Assembly: GCA_009746045.1 (NCBI GenBank)
Contig: RPFO01000059.1
Span: 1,599,328-1,631,827, forward strand
Origin: Mesostigma viride
Taxonomy: Eukaryota > Streptophyta > Mesostigmatophyceae > Mesostigmatales > Mesostigmataceae
DNA: 32,500 nucleotides
Reading direction: 5' to 3'
Part shown: positions 30,301 through 32,500 of the stretch, piece after piece
Layout of the letters: each line of letters opens with the position of its first letter
How positions within the stretch are numbered: the stretch's first letter is position 1
The notes under the pieces: model-generated
The model's input: only the letters and a program-made list of their open reading frames with translations
Told to the model about the DNA's origin: nothing
Database searches by the model: none
Program-made: the position numbers and the translations under genes

Positions 30301-32423
30301 CCACATGCCCCATACCTAGTCCTGCCTGGGTGACCTCTGGCGTACAAAATCATCCCATGGCTAAACAACAAAAGCACTCTCGTCTCTTTATGCAGAGAGC
30401 TGGGAGAGCGTCGGCGACCATGAGCAAAGTTGTTTTCACCGTTTTGCCCCCATTTTCTGAAGCTTTTACGCTGCACAACGAACAAACCACCTGACCCTAC
30501 CGTACCCCACTGGCCCCACGACAGTTAAACGACCCGGCACAGGCCCCCAAGGTGGGTGCACTGTCACCATCCAGCGCCACCGCTAGTGGTGCGCACAGCG
30601 CCGGGCCAGCCGGGCGGACACTGAAAGGTGCCAAGCGCGCGTGGCAGCAGGAGTGGCGGCGGCAGCACCCGTTCTCTTCGGCAAGCCCCCACACGTCGTC
30701 CCTCACCATGGGCGCTCTGCCCGTGTTCAGCCAAGCCAAGCTTAACCAGCTCTTCCCTCGGTAAGGGTCACGCGTCGCATCACATCCCCACGGTAAGGGC
30801 CCCAGTAGTCAAGCCCAGCACTGCGTGTGGCAACCGATAGCCCGATGAGGAGGTCTGCAGGTCCCGCAGTTGTGGGCTGGCAGGTCCGGGCATGGCCTTG
30901 CATCCATGGCGGCAAGGCATGCATTCCATCCCACCCATGCAGTCGTAACCGAGGTACGCTCCCCATGCAAGTAGTGGGGGCCAGCGGCGTGCAGGGAACA
31001 GGCGTGCCGGGCAGTGATGACGTTGTGTTGCCAGCAGGGGGGCGGAGTGGGCATCCTGGACACCAGTGGTTGTGGGCATGGACACTAGGCTCCACAAAGG
31101 CCATCCCCTATCAGAAGCGAGTCGTCAGGTTCTTGCCTCGCCCTCCTGCAGGTGCCAGCCGTGGCTTGCCCATTCTCTTGAACCTTCAGGGCATTGATTA
31201 GTCCATCACACCGTGGAACGGGGAAAGGGAGGGGTGACTCAAGCACCGCAACAAGGGTACATGACAAGAGCACCCGGGGCAAGGGATAGAGAGGCGTGCT
31301 GTCTCCGTACTGTCTTATCTATGATTGTACCTTGTCTACAATGGCTGGGGACGGCGTACGGGGATCTACGAGGCCTGCACGCTGCGAGCCAGTTGGCTGC
31401 CGCGATAGAAGCCACGCACCGCCTTCTTGCATTCATTGTCGCTAACCTGTTGTGGGGAGGGGGGAACCGTTGGTGTGCAGAGCACTGCTGGCTGCGCGCA
31501 CTTCAGACTCAGAGGCTTCCTGCCACCCCCTGAACATTGCACTGTCCCTGTAATGCCCCCAAGCCATGTGCAATGGTGATTACGGAGGAGAGTCCCACGT
31601 CACACATCCCTAAACTAGTAGGGATAATTGCATATCCTTATGTCATGGCCATGCCTGGGTGGTGTGAAGATGGACACTGTCTAATAAGGCATCATTCTGG
31701 CCCCACCGTCCCACCATGCCTGAATTCGTCCGGTGGTTCACCCTTCAATCGGACAGCATGCATCGCTTACTCGGTGCAAAGTAGCGAGATAGGGCCAGCG
31801 AAGGCACCTGCTGGGTAGTCTAACTGGGTAGCTAAACTGGGTAGCTAAACTGGGTGGCTAAGATCTCTTGCACAAACCATGCCTGCTTGCTCTATCTTGA
31901 AATGTTATGGACCCCCAATCGCTGCCCTGGTTGTCCTGGTTCCGCAGGAAGGAGGACACCGGCTCGATGTCGCCCAAACGGGAGTCCCCCGTCCGTTCCC
32001 ACAGCCCAGCGGTGCGCACAAAACTTGGCACCGTTAATGCGGGCACTACGCCCACAGCTAGCGCGCCGGCCCACAAGCCGAGTGACGAGGACGAGACGGT
32101 GGATTGGGTGTTTGAGGCCGAGGCAACGATTGGTCGGGAAGGTGGGCAGGGGCTGAAGGCTCCCAACAAGCCTACGCCGTCCGCCCGGGGGAGCCCCCGC
32201 ACGTCCCAGCTTGCCAGCGGCCAGCAACCAGCGGCCCCCAGGGGCAAGTCCCTGCTGGCGTCGTTGTTTGTGGACGTGCCCAAAGCAGAAGTGCCCAAAG
32301 CAAACGTGCCCAAAGCAGAAGGGGAAGCTGTGGGGGACACTGGTGCCCACGCGGCCAGCGGCAAGGGGTCCATGCCGGCGCCCAACGGCCCCGCGGGGAA
32401 CCAGGCGGCAGCGCGTGCAGCAG
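207..32423 (+). CDS. SOS1: SOS1/NHX7-type plasma-membrane Na+/H+ antiporter, 24 exons visible, both ends outside window
   Basis: Joined exons: 207-365, 1298-1447, 2402-2586, 3799-3864, 4667-4711, 5172-5221, 10930-11114, 13893-14000, 14813-14926, 15844-16039, 16874-17043, 17607-17742, 18382-18536, 19399-19479, 20861-20996, 21751-21836, 22040-22174, 23301-23357, 24930-25028, 25879-26017, 28640-28851, 29566-29664, 30543-30760, 31948-32423. Splice phases agree at every junction, and the order follows land-plant SOS1 from about the fourth membrane helix onward. The family exchanges cytosolic Na+ for H+ at the plasma membrane and confers salt tolerance; in plants its C-terminal tail is controlled by the SOS2/SOS3 kinase module. 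Key motifs are ATDPVAVVALLK (E1), GNDGTSIVVF (E2), SGLRGAVALALAL (E7) and a cyclic-nucleotide-binding-like region (E15-E20). No in-frame stops occur in the joined exons, so the gene looks functional, except for an unresolved short segment between E7 and E8. The family match is from memory of Arabidopsis SOS1, not a search. Confidence 0.92.
366..864 (+). repeat. Donor-anchored minisatellite, about 28-bp unit, about 17 copies (intron 1)
   Basis: The unit is roughly GTGGGCGTGATGGTAGACAG followed by AATCAGGG. The first, divergent unit starts exactly at the E1 donor (GTGGGCGTGGCAGTAGACAG). The junction ATCAGGG|GTGGGCG in each unit resembles the exon junction CTCAAG|GTGGGCG, so the array may have grown from the 5' splice site. 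Confidence 0.9.
1085..1297 (+). repeat. Degenerate C-rich repeats and poly-C at the intron 1 acceptor
   Basis: Imperfect copies of a CTGCCTTGTGC...CTCCC-like unit run towards the E2 acceptor, with a run of 23 C at 1170-1192. No coding sense was found in this stretch. Confidence 0.55.
1298..1447 (+). CDS. SOS1: SOS1 exon E2: ion-binding ND motif
   Basis: Phase 0 to phase 0, 50 codons, starting ELGASKVLGHIVDGEALGND. It matches the SOS1 segment ELGASKKLSTIIEGESLMND. The Asn-Asp pair at 1352-1357 is the CPA1 antiporter ion-coordinating motif, followed by the helix GTSIVVFNLFFNMAL. It ends YFFR with donor CGG|GTAAGC. Intron 2 (1448-2401) opens with a minisatellite made of copies of this junction; its second half (about 1900-2401) is unique sequence with nothing recognised. 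Confidence 0.95.
1439..1800 (+). repeat. Splice-donor minisatellite, about 40-bp unit, 9 junction copies (intron 2)
   Basis: Every unit contains TTCTTCCGG|GT, which is the last nine bases of E2 plus the donor GT, followed by AGGTTGAAAGGGAGGGG and a GGGGGCGTGC link. GT positions are 1448 (true donor), 1489, 1529, 1568, 1607 (CGC variant), 1647, 1687, 1727 and 1767; two decayed copies follow near 1811 and 1885. Most copies read GTAGGT. Confidence 0.95.
2402..2586 (+). CDS. SOS1: SOS1 exon E3: two membrane helices
   Basis: Phase 0 in, phase 2 out. It encodes VCLGGPALGILFAIVAVLW, then a loop with FIYHDAMVEITITF and ends SGVLAVMALGx, matching SOS1 ...VALGAVGIGLAFG... and ...SGVLTVMTLGM. The acceptor is CCCCAG, and the donor GGGCAT|GTGAGT splits the last codon. 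Intron 3 (2587-3798) begins with a 19-bp array of donor copies and later holds a weaker repeat at 3350-3500. Confidence 0.95.
2578..2970 (+). repeat. Splice-donor minisatellite, 19-bp unit, 13 regular copies (intron 3)
   Basis: The unit GGGCATGTGAGTGGGCGCT (variants with AGGCACT or GTGCAT) repeats exactly every 19 bases from 2581 to about 2827. It includes the end of E3 and its donor GTGAGT. Separate degenerate copies follow up to about 2970, where a longer E3-like piece (GGCTGTCATGGCGCTGAG) reappears, showing the exon origin of the repeat. Confidence 0.95.
3350..3500 (+). repeat. Three imperfect copies of an about 50-bp unit (intron 3)
   Basis: ACCATCCACTCTGGTTGTTG, ACCGTCCGCTCTGGTTATTG and GCCATCCACTCTGGTTATGG recur with partly conserved downstream TTAGACC and AT-rich tails. 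The block is less GC-rich than its surroundings. It could be simple slippage or part of an old insertion. Confidence 0.6.
3799..3864 (+). CDS. SOS1: SOS1 exon E4 (22-codon exon)
   Basis: Phase 2 in, phase 2 out. The translation contains MGFLARTAFVGEVEHVLHAV, then Trp completed by E5. It aligns without a gap to SOS1 FYAAFARTAFKGDSQKSLHHFW. The acceptor is CTGCCAG and the donor TG|GTATGT. Intron 4 (3865-4666) is mostly unique, with a short 27-bp tandem repeat at 4454-4530. Confidence 0.88.
4454..4530 (+). repeat. Three copies of a 27-29-bp repeat (intron 4)
   Basis: GTGAGGGTCTAGTGGAT, GTGAGGGTCTGGTGGAT and GGAGGGTCAAGTGGAT follow each other, each with a C-rich tail. The rest of intron 4 shows nothing recognisable. 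Confidence 0.7.
4667..4711 (+). CDS. SOS1: SOS1 exon E5 (15-codon exon)
   Basis: Phase 2 in and out. It encodes DTVEYMANTLIFVL plus a split Ala, matching SOS1 EMVAYIANTLIFILSG. The acceptor is CCCCTGCAG and the donor GGC|GTAAGT. Intron 5 (4712-5171) shows no repeat or gene. Confidence 0.93.
5172..5221 (+). CDS. SOS1: SOS1 exon E6
   Basis: Phase 2 in, phase 1 out. It encodes GIIMGSTFVEHTGQLE, matching the SOS1 position SGVVIAEGILDSDKIAYQ. The acceptor is TTGTGCAG and the donor AAG|GTTGGT. Intron 6 (5222-10929) is the largest in the window and contains the retrotransposon. Confidence 0.87.
5268..5335 (+). repeat. CA/CG microsatellite, left flank of retrotransposon
   Basis: ACACAC/ACGC/ATACAC simple repeat. 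A closely similar repeat occurs at about 10250-10352 on the other side of the retrotransposon, as if one tract had been split. Confidence 0.85.
5579..6733 (+). CDS. Gag-like ORF1 of the retrotransposon, 384 aa
   Basis: Intact ORF starting at ATG 5579 (ACTAATGGCC) and ending TGA 6731-6733. The N-terminal about 110 residues are mixed helical, with WLKRMRVVPMDGS and a basic LRRRGYFVEPLPTK segment. Residues about 115-185 are acidic, then rich in Arg/Gln/Gly (RNQRGRQQPEDD) and look disordered and nucleic-acid binding. The C-terminal half is helical (QLAFTLDMLITELGWLPRD) and ends in a Lys-rich tail. No zinc knuckle lies in it. The position ahead of RT and the composition suggest a structural Gag; no family was recognised by sequence. 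It shares the reading frame of the downstream RT piece but is separated from it by three stops. Confidence 0.75.
   Translation: MADTVDVPEAVASSAPPAVAAVQPPEAEWLKRMRVVPMDGSLKGIAIRVWALLEGGPRLAERILALTDGRRIDNLDKYLRRRGYFVEPLPTKTMQAAIAAMPQDARMDPGEEECYKEEPRQEVREESGNNRRVSSGVGPHVDQFLAGRGAGRSGNRPGRQQSQTARSNQRGRQQPEDDGNTVALAIGRLVMSSLLTNEQAIAAQGGRQTHTPGMELPSHATSVNMECRARQPLLPSVLRSAEAMAGGSIRGWLLATKPTWTGQGAEVRKLIAHQLAFTLDMLITELGWLPRDQGDDAVKHMAAPEYMVKMLTSIAMADTVQGFKGAAFAMLPLQEDANLLWHPAEQGAMKAAELANRLKKGKGPKNLANQHGESGPTPSAGDLF
6734..7087 (+). pseudogene. Linker between gag and RT, interrupted frame with a CFRCLCQLTC cysteine cluster
   Basis: The gag frame continues after TGA 6731-6733 with further stops at 6785-6787 (TGA) and 7085-7087 (TAA). 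The open part encodes WNLEPPQPVAPLGVPVRP and the Cys cluster PCFRCLCQLTC, which might be a decayed zinc-binding motif. Not recognised as a family; it is inferred to belong to the element because the frame is shared. Confidence 0.4.
7088..8196 (+). pseudogene. Reverse transcriptase domain of DIRS-like pol, with in-frame stop
   Basis: Frame 2 is open from 7088 to TAG 7955-7957 and then again to about 8195. Motifs: KKPDGSMRLIVDNRPG (start of the palm), GGTSDLEGYYNCPRLPDWLR (motif A with its Asp), MGNKHAVVITQMIH (motif B region), ITIDDPHV (motif C, catalytic DD pair) and GLPQKKSKVVPA (motif D/E, KS). The order and spacing fit DIRS reverse transcriptases. The stop at 7955 falls between motifs B and C, so a full-length RT cannot be made without readthrough. 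Near 8190-8200 the sense changes from frame 2 to frame 1. Confidence 0.82.
8197..9028 (+). pseudogene. RT connection and RNase H domain of DIRS-like pol, broken
   Basis: Frame 1 carries RDGSIVPTPERLVGVV and a Trp/Arg-rich connection, interrupted by TGA 8500-8502. RNase H follows: VVVMDASTEGAG (first Asp at 8545-8547), then TAG 8692-8694, then HINVKEARVAAQGLEW and VRMVDSSAVLG. Between about 8890 and 8925 the sense moves to frame 3 (GRSSSYRLNQ) and then frame 2 (LARAALSMAVDT...TSSNPADGPSR). These are the usual RNase H blocks of DIRS and Pao-type elements, in order. The damage could be real decay or partly sequencing error in GC-rich DNA. Confidence 0.8.
9074..9100 (+). other. 2A-like ribosome-skipping motif GDVEANPGP between RNase H and recombinase
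   Basis: In frame 2, downstream of NPADGPSR and upstream of the recombinase N-terminal region, the peptide DLTNYGDVEANPGP matches the 2A consensus D(V/I)ExNPGP with the favoured preceding Gly. 2A peptides cause the ribosome to skip the Gly-Pro bond, here predicted between 9097 and 9098. The location at a domain border would release the recombinase from RT-RNase H. The motif match is directly visible; activity is inferred. Confidence 0.8.
9152..10019 (+). pseudogene. Tyrosine recombinase of the DIRS-like element, frameshifted
   Basis: The N-terminal core-binding region is in frame 2 (RYHRAVTVFLYWLPPGEHD), ended by TGA 9353-9355. The catalytic domain starts in frame 1 with QQYLRISEALGLRVGDV (catalytic Arg at 9523-9525), passes to frame 3 near 9590 (HVLVEDPLLLGLL), and shows HSLRHGGATHD (His 9813-9815, Arg 9822-9824) and DSVQRYVGST (nucleophile Tyr 9918-9920). 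A TGA at 9891-9893 replaces the Trp expected in the RGRW motif. All R..HxxR..Y signature residues survive, so the family call is firm although the gene is broken. Confidence 0.85.
10101..10124 (+). terminator. Perfect 9-bp stem, 6-nt loop hairpin after the recombinase
   Basis: GTCAGCCTA, loop GGAGGT, TAGGCTGAC. It sits about 80 bases after the last recombinase stop, near the probable 3' end of the element. It may be a 3'-end or replication signal of the retrotransposon; the role is inferred from position only. Confidence 0.5.
10189..10193 (+). promoter_or_regulatory. Possible TGTAA polyadenylation signal of the retrotransposon
   Basis: TGTAA is the common polyadenylation signal of chlorophyte algae. 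This one lies about 170 bases after the recombinase reading frame. A five-base motif is weak evidence on its own. Confidence 0.3.
10250..10352 (+). repeat. CA/CG microsatellite, right flank of retrotransposon
   Basis: GCATACACACACGCATACAC-type repeat with GCATGCATGCACGCATG sections, similar in composition to the tract at 5268-5335. Together they suggest insertion into an existing simple repeat. Confidence 0.85.
10575..10715 (+). repeat. 12-bp minisatellite followed by a 29-30-bp direct repeat (intron 6)
   Basis: The unit ATCGTCACGCTA (variants ATCATCACGCTA, ATTGTCACGTTA) occurs about six times up to 10660. Then CTCTGACACGTGTTTGGCCCC occurs twice, at about 10660 and 10690. Confidence 0.75.
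10751..10922 (+). repeat. (CCCA)n tract abutting the E7 acceptor
   Basis: About 40 copies of CCCA run directly into CCATGGCAG, the E7 acceptor. The tract has no AG, so the acceptor AG is the first one after it. It also opens long WVGG and HPPT reading frames on the two strands, which are artefacts. Confidence 0.97.
10930..11114 (+). CDS. SOS1: SOS1 exon E7: GLRGAVALAL membrane segment
   Basis: Phase 1 in, phase 0 out. It encodes VDWGWLVVLYLGLNITRALT, then GVLFPLLARSGYGMNWKEAL and ends SGLRGAVALALALVVE. The SOS1 counterpart is YPLLCRFGYGLDWKESIILVWSGLRGAVALAL. The Arg of GLRGA is conserved across CPA1 antiporters. The donor is GAG|GTGAGG. Intron 7 (11115-13892) contains several dispersed copies of this junction, a candidate small exon and a 20-bp minisatellite; 12740-13890 is otherwise unassigned. 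Confidence 0.95.
11115..11300 (+). repeat. Degenerate copies of the E7 donor region (intron 7)
   Basis: GAG|GTGAGGGCAG (true donor, 11115) is echoed by GAGGTAAGGGCAG (GT at 11155), GAGGTAAGGGTAC (GT at 11176) and GGTGGTGGGGGTGAGAGTAG (near 11290). A further close copy, ATGGTGGTGGAGGTGAGAGA, is at 12029-12048. Confidence 0.65.
11359..11397 (+). CDS. SOS1: Candidate SOS1 micro-exon E7b (VWALPPDEIDLRQ), no GT donor
   Basis: Land-plant SOS1 has about 16 more residues between the E7 and E8 sequences. Here 13 codons read VWALPPDEIDLRQ in phase 0, ending CGTCAG, and E8 would follow as ILFFT. The composition is exon-like, but the sequence after CAG is AGCTTACC rather than GT, and the preceding AG (GGGGAAG) lacks a pyrimidine tract. 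Either the donor was lost or displaced by an insertion, or this is not an exon and the loop is shorter in this species. Confidence 0.35.
12451..12728 (+). repeat. 20-bp minisatellite, about 14 near-identical copies (intron 7)
   Basis: The unit ACGTGATAGGCATGGGTATG repeats exactly every 20 bases with only two or three substitutions, which points to recent amplification or homogenisation. Reading frames through it (HTHAYHVIPM on the minus strand) are repeat artefacts. Confidence 0.97.
12740..13890 (+). other. Unassigned part of intron 7
   Basis: About 1.1 kb without recognisable protein, repeat or RNA. A 205-codon + strand ORF (12736-13353) and overlapping minus-strand ORFs exist but show no known motif. 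The stretch before 13890 is C-rich and leads into the E8 acceptor. Confidence 0.5.
13893..14000 (+). CDS. SOS1: SOS1 exon E8: last membrane helix
   Basis: Phase 0 to phase 0, 36 codons. It encodes ILFFTCGVGVLTLLINGSSA and ends LGMNKPSEAK, matching SOS1 LFLFFTGGIVFLTLIVNGST. The acceptor is GCGCCAG and the donor AAG|GTAACG. Intron 8 (14001-14812) contains ten further copies of the exon end and donor. Confidence 0.94.
14100..14489 (+). repeat. Exon-derived splice-donor array, 39-bp unit, 10 copies (intron 8)
   Basis: Two unit types are interspersed: GCATGAACAAGCCATCGGAG plus GCCAAG|GTAACGGCGGTGG, which is the end of E8 with its donor, and GCATGAACCAAGCGTGGGAG plus GGCAAG|GTAGGGGTGGTGG. Thirty-nine bases equal 13 codons, so all copies stay in one frame (MNKPSEAKVTAVG-like) and give an open frame at 14097-14552. 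About 100 bases of AT-rich non-repeat DNA with a stop (14055-14057) separate E8 from the array. Confidence 0.95.
14813..14926 (+). CDS. SOS1: SOS1 exon E9: start of cytosolic region
   Basis: Phase 0 to phase 0, 38 codons. It encodes ERILEYTEEEMRVRAVQAF and ends ADFNVVQ, matching SOS1 KRILEYTKYEMLNKALRAFQ. The acceptor is CCCCTGCAG and the donor CAG|GTGGTA. Intron 9 (14927-15843) shows no repeat or gene I recognise. Confidence 0.95.
15844..16039 (+). CDS. SOS1: SOS1 exon E10
   Basis: Phase 0 in, phase 1 out. It encodes KYITILHQNPGEQDASVPGS and ends MDLIRDLRVRFLQ, aligned with SOS1 SLKDIRMRFLNGVQATYWEML. The acceptor is ATCGCGCAG and the donor AAT|GTACGT. Intron 10 (16040-16873) has two GGGGGAGG(GG)TTGAAGCG copies (near 16055 and 16235), perhaps a faint donor-side duplication, and a C11/CA tract at 16839-16858 before the acceptor. 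Confidence 0.93.
16874..17043 (+). CDS. SOS1: SOS1 exon E11
   Basis: Phase 1 in, phase 0 out. It encodes LKSAYWEMLEEGYLPQPVAI, then SVDHALDCQDRLADWD and ends YWLHFLQ. The SOS1 match is VQATYWEMLDEGRISEVTAN and SVDEALDQVSTTLCDW. The acceptor is CCTCCAG and the donor CAG|GTGGGC. Intron 11 (17044-17606) ends in poly-C. Confidence 0.95.
17559..17606 (+). repeat. Poly-C (22 bases plus further C runs) at the E12 acceptor
   Basis: C22 at 17559-17580, then TCCCCTGCCCCCCCCC and CCCCCCAG. It is free of AG up to the acceptor and serves as an extreme polypyrimidine tract. Confidence 0.95.
17607..17742 (+). CDS. SOS1: SOS1 exon E12
   Basis: Phase 0 in, phase 1 out. It encodes KHASRLSLHRLVQSILFRRL and then SMAAAFVEGHFVARRELEEF. 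The corresponding SOS1 part is SAAFLRAHTIARQQLYDFL. The donor is CAA|GTAGGT. Intron 12 (17743-18381) holds nothing recognised except a tRNA B-box-like string (see rejected items). Confidence 0.93.
18382..18536 (+). CDS. SOS1: SOS1 exon E13
   Basis: Phase 1 in, phase 0 out. It encodes GQPAEQARNILQESSAECLL and ends FPQVLRSIKTKQVTHAILFQ, matching SOS1 FPQVLRVVKTKQVTYSVL. The acceptor is ACGCCCAG and the donor CAG|GTGCGT. Intron 13 (18537-19398) shows no gene or clear repeat. Confidence 0.95.
19399..19479 (+). CDS. SOS1: SOS1 exon E14
   Basis: Phase 0 to phase 0, 27 codons. It encodes SKKYVEKLRTAGLLEDREIS and ends LTTMLD, matching SOS1 GYIENLEKVGLLEEKEIAHL. The acceptor is GCGTCAG and the donor GAT|GTAAGT. 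Intron 14 (19480-20860) is unique apart from a short GGGT tract at 20512-20531. Confidence 0.93.
20861..20996 (+). CDS. SOS1: SOS1 exon E15: entry to the CNBD-like domain
   Basis: Phase 0 in. It encodes ADTKRLFRSPPVVDYLPPSK, then LVRKLPTEDLVNLVVSTAC, aligning with SOS1 LKKLLRNPPIVKLPKLSDMI. The start is secure (CCTCGCAG). The end is chosen at 20996 (donor GTGTGT) because it gives phase 1, which joins E16 without a stop and gives a total length matching SOS1; other GT sites nearby do not fit. Intron 15 (20997-21750) ends in acceptor-side repeats. Confidence 0.8.
21608..21750 (+). repeat. Degenerate about 27-bp repeats running into the E16 acceptor (intron 15)
   Basis: TGCCTGCCTGCTCCTCTACG, TGCCTGCCTGCCCCCATGTG and GCCTGCCTGCTCCCATGTGG recur four to five times, the last copy ending TGTGCGCCAG at the splice acceptor. 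Confidence 0.75.
21751..21836 (+). CDS. SOS1: SOS1 exon E16: CNBD-like beta roll
   Basis: Phase 1 in, phase 0 out. It encodes RDIPSTRPVVLLDKGVEGAH and ends LLCSGRVQ. The SOS1 counterpart is RGVTLYKEGSKPTGVWLIFD-GIVKW. The donor is CAG|GTGGGT. Intron 16 (21837-22039) is the shortest, 203 bases. Confidence 0.92.
22040..22174 (+). CDS. SOS1: SOS1 exon E17: CNBD-like domain core
   Basis: Phase 0 to phase 0, 45 codons. It encodes VTDAHGHEARYPLGNVLGLY, then EAMAGHKTYLMTCTATSF. The GLYE signature and following strand match SOS1 GSTLGLYEVLTGKPYLCDLI. The acceptor is CTGTCAG and the donor GAG|GTGCGT. Intron 17 (22175-23300) shows no gene or repeat. Confidence 0.94.
23301..23357 (+). CDS. SOS1: SOS1 exon E18 (19-codon exon)
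   Basis: Phase 0 to phase 0, TKVIHQLMQNETAAEVMWK, matching SOS1 EKILSLQSDSTIDDFLWQ. The acceptor is CCATTCAG and the donor AAG|GTACGC. Intron 18 (23358-24929) contains an AT-rich island (23770-23887) and a 41-bp minisatellite. Confidence 0.9.
23770..23887 (+). repeat. AT-rich island bounded by a 14-bp direct repeat (intron 18)
   Basis: CAGTTGATATACAT occurs at 23770-23783 and again at 23874-23887. Between them the sequence is strongly A-rich, unlike its surroundings. This might be a small insertion or a local duplication. Confidence 0.6.
24374..24697 (+). repeat. 41-bp minisatellite, 8 units, alternating two types (intron 18)
   Basis: Each unit contains GTCAAACCTGCCCC followed by ACACTCTTCACACCATGCC. 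Units with CCTTCCTACGTC and CCTCCGTGTGTC alternate in the central part, giving an 82-bp higher-order dimer. It lies about 230 bases before E19. Confidence 0.93.
24930..25028 (+). CDS. SOS1: SOS1 exon E19
   Basis: Phase 0 to phase 0, 33 codons. It encodes MAALPVCEVLLGTFFKEMAR, then WEIQTRLGLGILE, placed where SOS1 has ESALVLLKLLRPQIFESVAM. The first Met is internal, not a start codon. The acceptor is GTGACAG and the donor GAG|GTGAGA. Intron 19 (25029-25878) ends in a duplicated acceptor region. Confidence 0.87.
25731..25893 (+). repeat. Two diverged copies of the E20 acceptor region (intron 19/E20)
   Basis: The upstream copy contains CTCTAACAACTGTCCTGTC and ends CTGCCAGTCATACAT (25785-25799). 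The downstream copy contains CCCTAACAATCGTCGTGTC and ends CTACCAGTCGTACAT, which spans the real acceptor and first bases of E20. Divergence is considerable, so the alignment is tentative. Confidence 0.5.
25879..26017 (+). CDS. SOS1: SOS1 exon E20: end of CNBD-like domain
   Basis: Phase 0 in, phase 1 out. It encodes SYIGGDTLAVESDGDALLLL and then HGRVAVNNAEYRAPLL, matching SOS1 TYVTGESIEIDCNSIGLLLEG. The acceptor is CCTACCAG and the donor AAG|GTGAGT. Intron 20 (26018-28639) holds a 38-bp triplicate, G14 at 26390-26403, and the 2-kb octamer array. Confidence 0.9.
26478..26587 (+). repeat. 38-bp direct repeat, three copies (intron 20)
   Basis: AGCATCGCGGTTTGGCTGTC followed by GATTGTTGTTGAACGCTA is repeated three times without visible change, directly before the octamer array. 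Confidence 0.95.
26626..28616 (+). repeat. CCCCTCGT/CCCCTCGG octamer satellite, about 2 kb (intron 20)
   Basis: About 245 octamers, in blocks of T-type (CCCCTCGT) and G-type (CCCCTCGG) units, with minor CCCCTCAT, CCCCTCGC and CCTCGTCG variants and CCCTTTCCCTCG interruptions near 26811, 26955, 27348, 28045, 28217 and 28497. A block around 26740-26830 recurs about 537 bases later, so there is higher-order structure. No AG occurs on the + strand, and the minus strand has GGGG every eight bases. Because 8 is not a multiple of 3, every frame reads the same PSSPRPLV/PSAPRPLG peptide. Confidence 0.97.
28640..28851 (+). CDS. SOS1: SOS1 exon E21: C-terminal tail begins
   Basis: Phase 1 in, phase 0 out. 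It encodes TVTTGGRYAAVVACKALVLM, GLTHELEEAFRDTEAV and ends TPSILQ. The acceptor is CACCGCCAG, right after the octamer array. SOS1 has a similarly placed segment after its CNBD-like domain, but identity here is low. The end is set at CAG|GCATGT, a GC donor, because phase 0 is needed to enter E22; a GT four bases later gives the wrong frame. Intron 21 (28852-29565) starts with G21. Confidence 0.78.
28864..28884 (+). repeat. Poly-G (21 bases) just after the E21 donor
   Basis: G21 lies 13 bases into intron 21. A C-rich counterpart (GCCCTCCCCCCCCCAG) lies at about 29256-29271 in the same intron. The rest of the intron shows nothing recognised. Confidence 0.9.
29566..29664 (+). CDS. SOS1: SOS1 exon E22
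   Basis: Phase 0 to phase 0, 33 codons, RTVGYPLAGSLFAGSKDSES then LPRNLQTVRKRS. Probably a cytosolic linker; no specific family motif. The acceptor is CACGCGCAG and the donor AGC|GTGAGT. Intron 22 (29665-30542) shows no gene or repeat. Confidence 0.75.
30543..30760 (+). CDS. SOS1: SOS1 exon E23: low-complexity tail
   Basis: Phase 0 in, phase 2 out. It encodes APKVGALSPSSATASGAHSA, a basic part (GAKRAWQQEWRRQHPF) and ends FSQAKLNQLFP plus a split Arg. The Ser/Ala-rich and then basic composition suggests a disordered regulatory tail. The acceptor is GGCACAG and the donor TCG|GTAAGG. Intron 23 (30761-31947) holds a 13-bp repeat near its 3' end and nothing else recognised. Confidence 0.75.
31811..31862 (+). 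repeat. 13-bp repeat CTGGGTAGCTAAA, 4 copies (intron 23)
   Basis: CTGGGTAGTCTAA, CTGGGTAGCTAAA twice and CTGGGTGGCTAAG in direct succession, about 85 bases before E24. Confidence 0.9.
31948..32423 (+). CDS. SOS1: SOS1 exon E24: disordered C-terminal tail with VPKAE repeats
   Basis: Phase 2 in, phase 1 out (donor CAG|GTACGA). It encodes KEDTGSMSPKRESPVRSHSP, an acidic part (PSDEDETVDWVFEAEA), then a Pro/Ala/Gly-rich stretch. A 15-bp in-frame repeat at 32276-32320 gives VPKAE-VPKAN-VPKAE. Ser-Pro motifs resemble kinase targets, in keeping with the phosphoregulated SOS1 tail, but no specific SOS2 site is recognisable. The gene continues beyond the window. Confidence 0.8.
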
Positions 32424-32500
32424 GTACGAGTCACGTGTGGGCCGCTTCTGTGCCAGGCTTGATGTCAAGGTATCGGTCACAAGTGGCTGGTTAGAGTGAG

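Overview
The window is a stretch of a nuclear genome, most likely from a GC-rich green alga (the exact lineage cannot be fixed from this sequence). It holds one very long, intron-rich protein gene on the + strand and one retrotransposon inside one of its introns. Twenty-four exons with consistent splice phases (about 3.46 kb of coding sequence, roughly 1150 codons) read in order as a plant-type SOS1/NHX7 plasma-membrane Na+/H+ antiporter. The gene begins before base 1 (first membrane helices missing) and runs past base 32500 (end of the C-terminal tail missing). Exons fill only about a tenth of the window. I see no second host gene, no bacterial-style operon, no CRISPR array and no convincing RNA gene.

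Layout. E1-E8 (207-14000) encode the antiporter membrane domain, including the TDP motif, the ion-binding ND motif and the conserved GLRGAVALAL segment. E9-E14 (14813-19479) encode the cytosolic helical region after the last membrane helix. E15-E20 (20861-26017) encode the cyclic-nucleotide-binding-like domain. E21-E24 (28640-32423) encode a low-complexity, probably disordered C-terminal tail. One short segment expected between E7 and E8 is not cleanly accounted for; a candidate exon at 11359-11397 lacks a normal donor.

Intron 6 (5222-10929) carries a tyrosine-recombinase (DIRS-like) retrotransposon in the same orientation as the host gene: an intact gag-like ORF (5579-6733), then reverse transcriptase, RNase H and tyrosine recombinase remnants broken by several stops and frameshifts. 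A clear 2A-like ribosome-skipping motif (GDVEANPGP, 9074-9100) lies between RNase H and the recombinase. CA/CG-rich microsatellite lies on both sides, so the element seems to sit inside a simple repeat.

The most unusual property is the intron architecture. Several introns contain minisatellites that start at the splice donor and whose units copy the last exon bases plus the donor (introns 2, 3 and 8 clearly, intron 1 probably, intron 7 in degenerate form), giving arrays of up to 9-13 potential 5' splice sites. Other introns carry C-rich, AG-free expansions running up to the acceptor: a CCCA tract before E7, poly-C before E12, and about 2 kb of CCCCTCGK octamers before E21. The donor ends therefore tend to be G-rich and the acceptor ends C-rich. 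The octamer array also produces long open frames in several frames on both strands, which I reject as genes.
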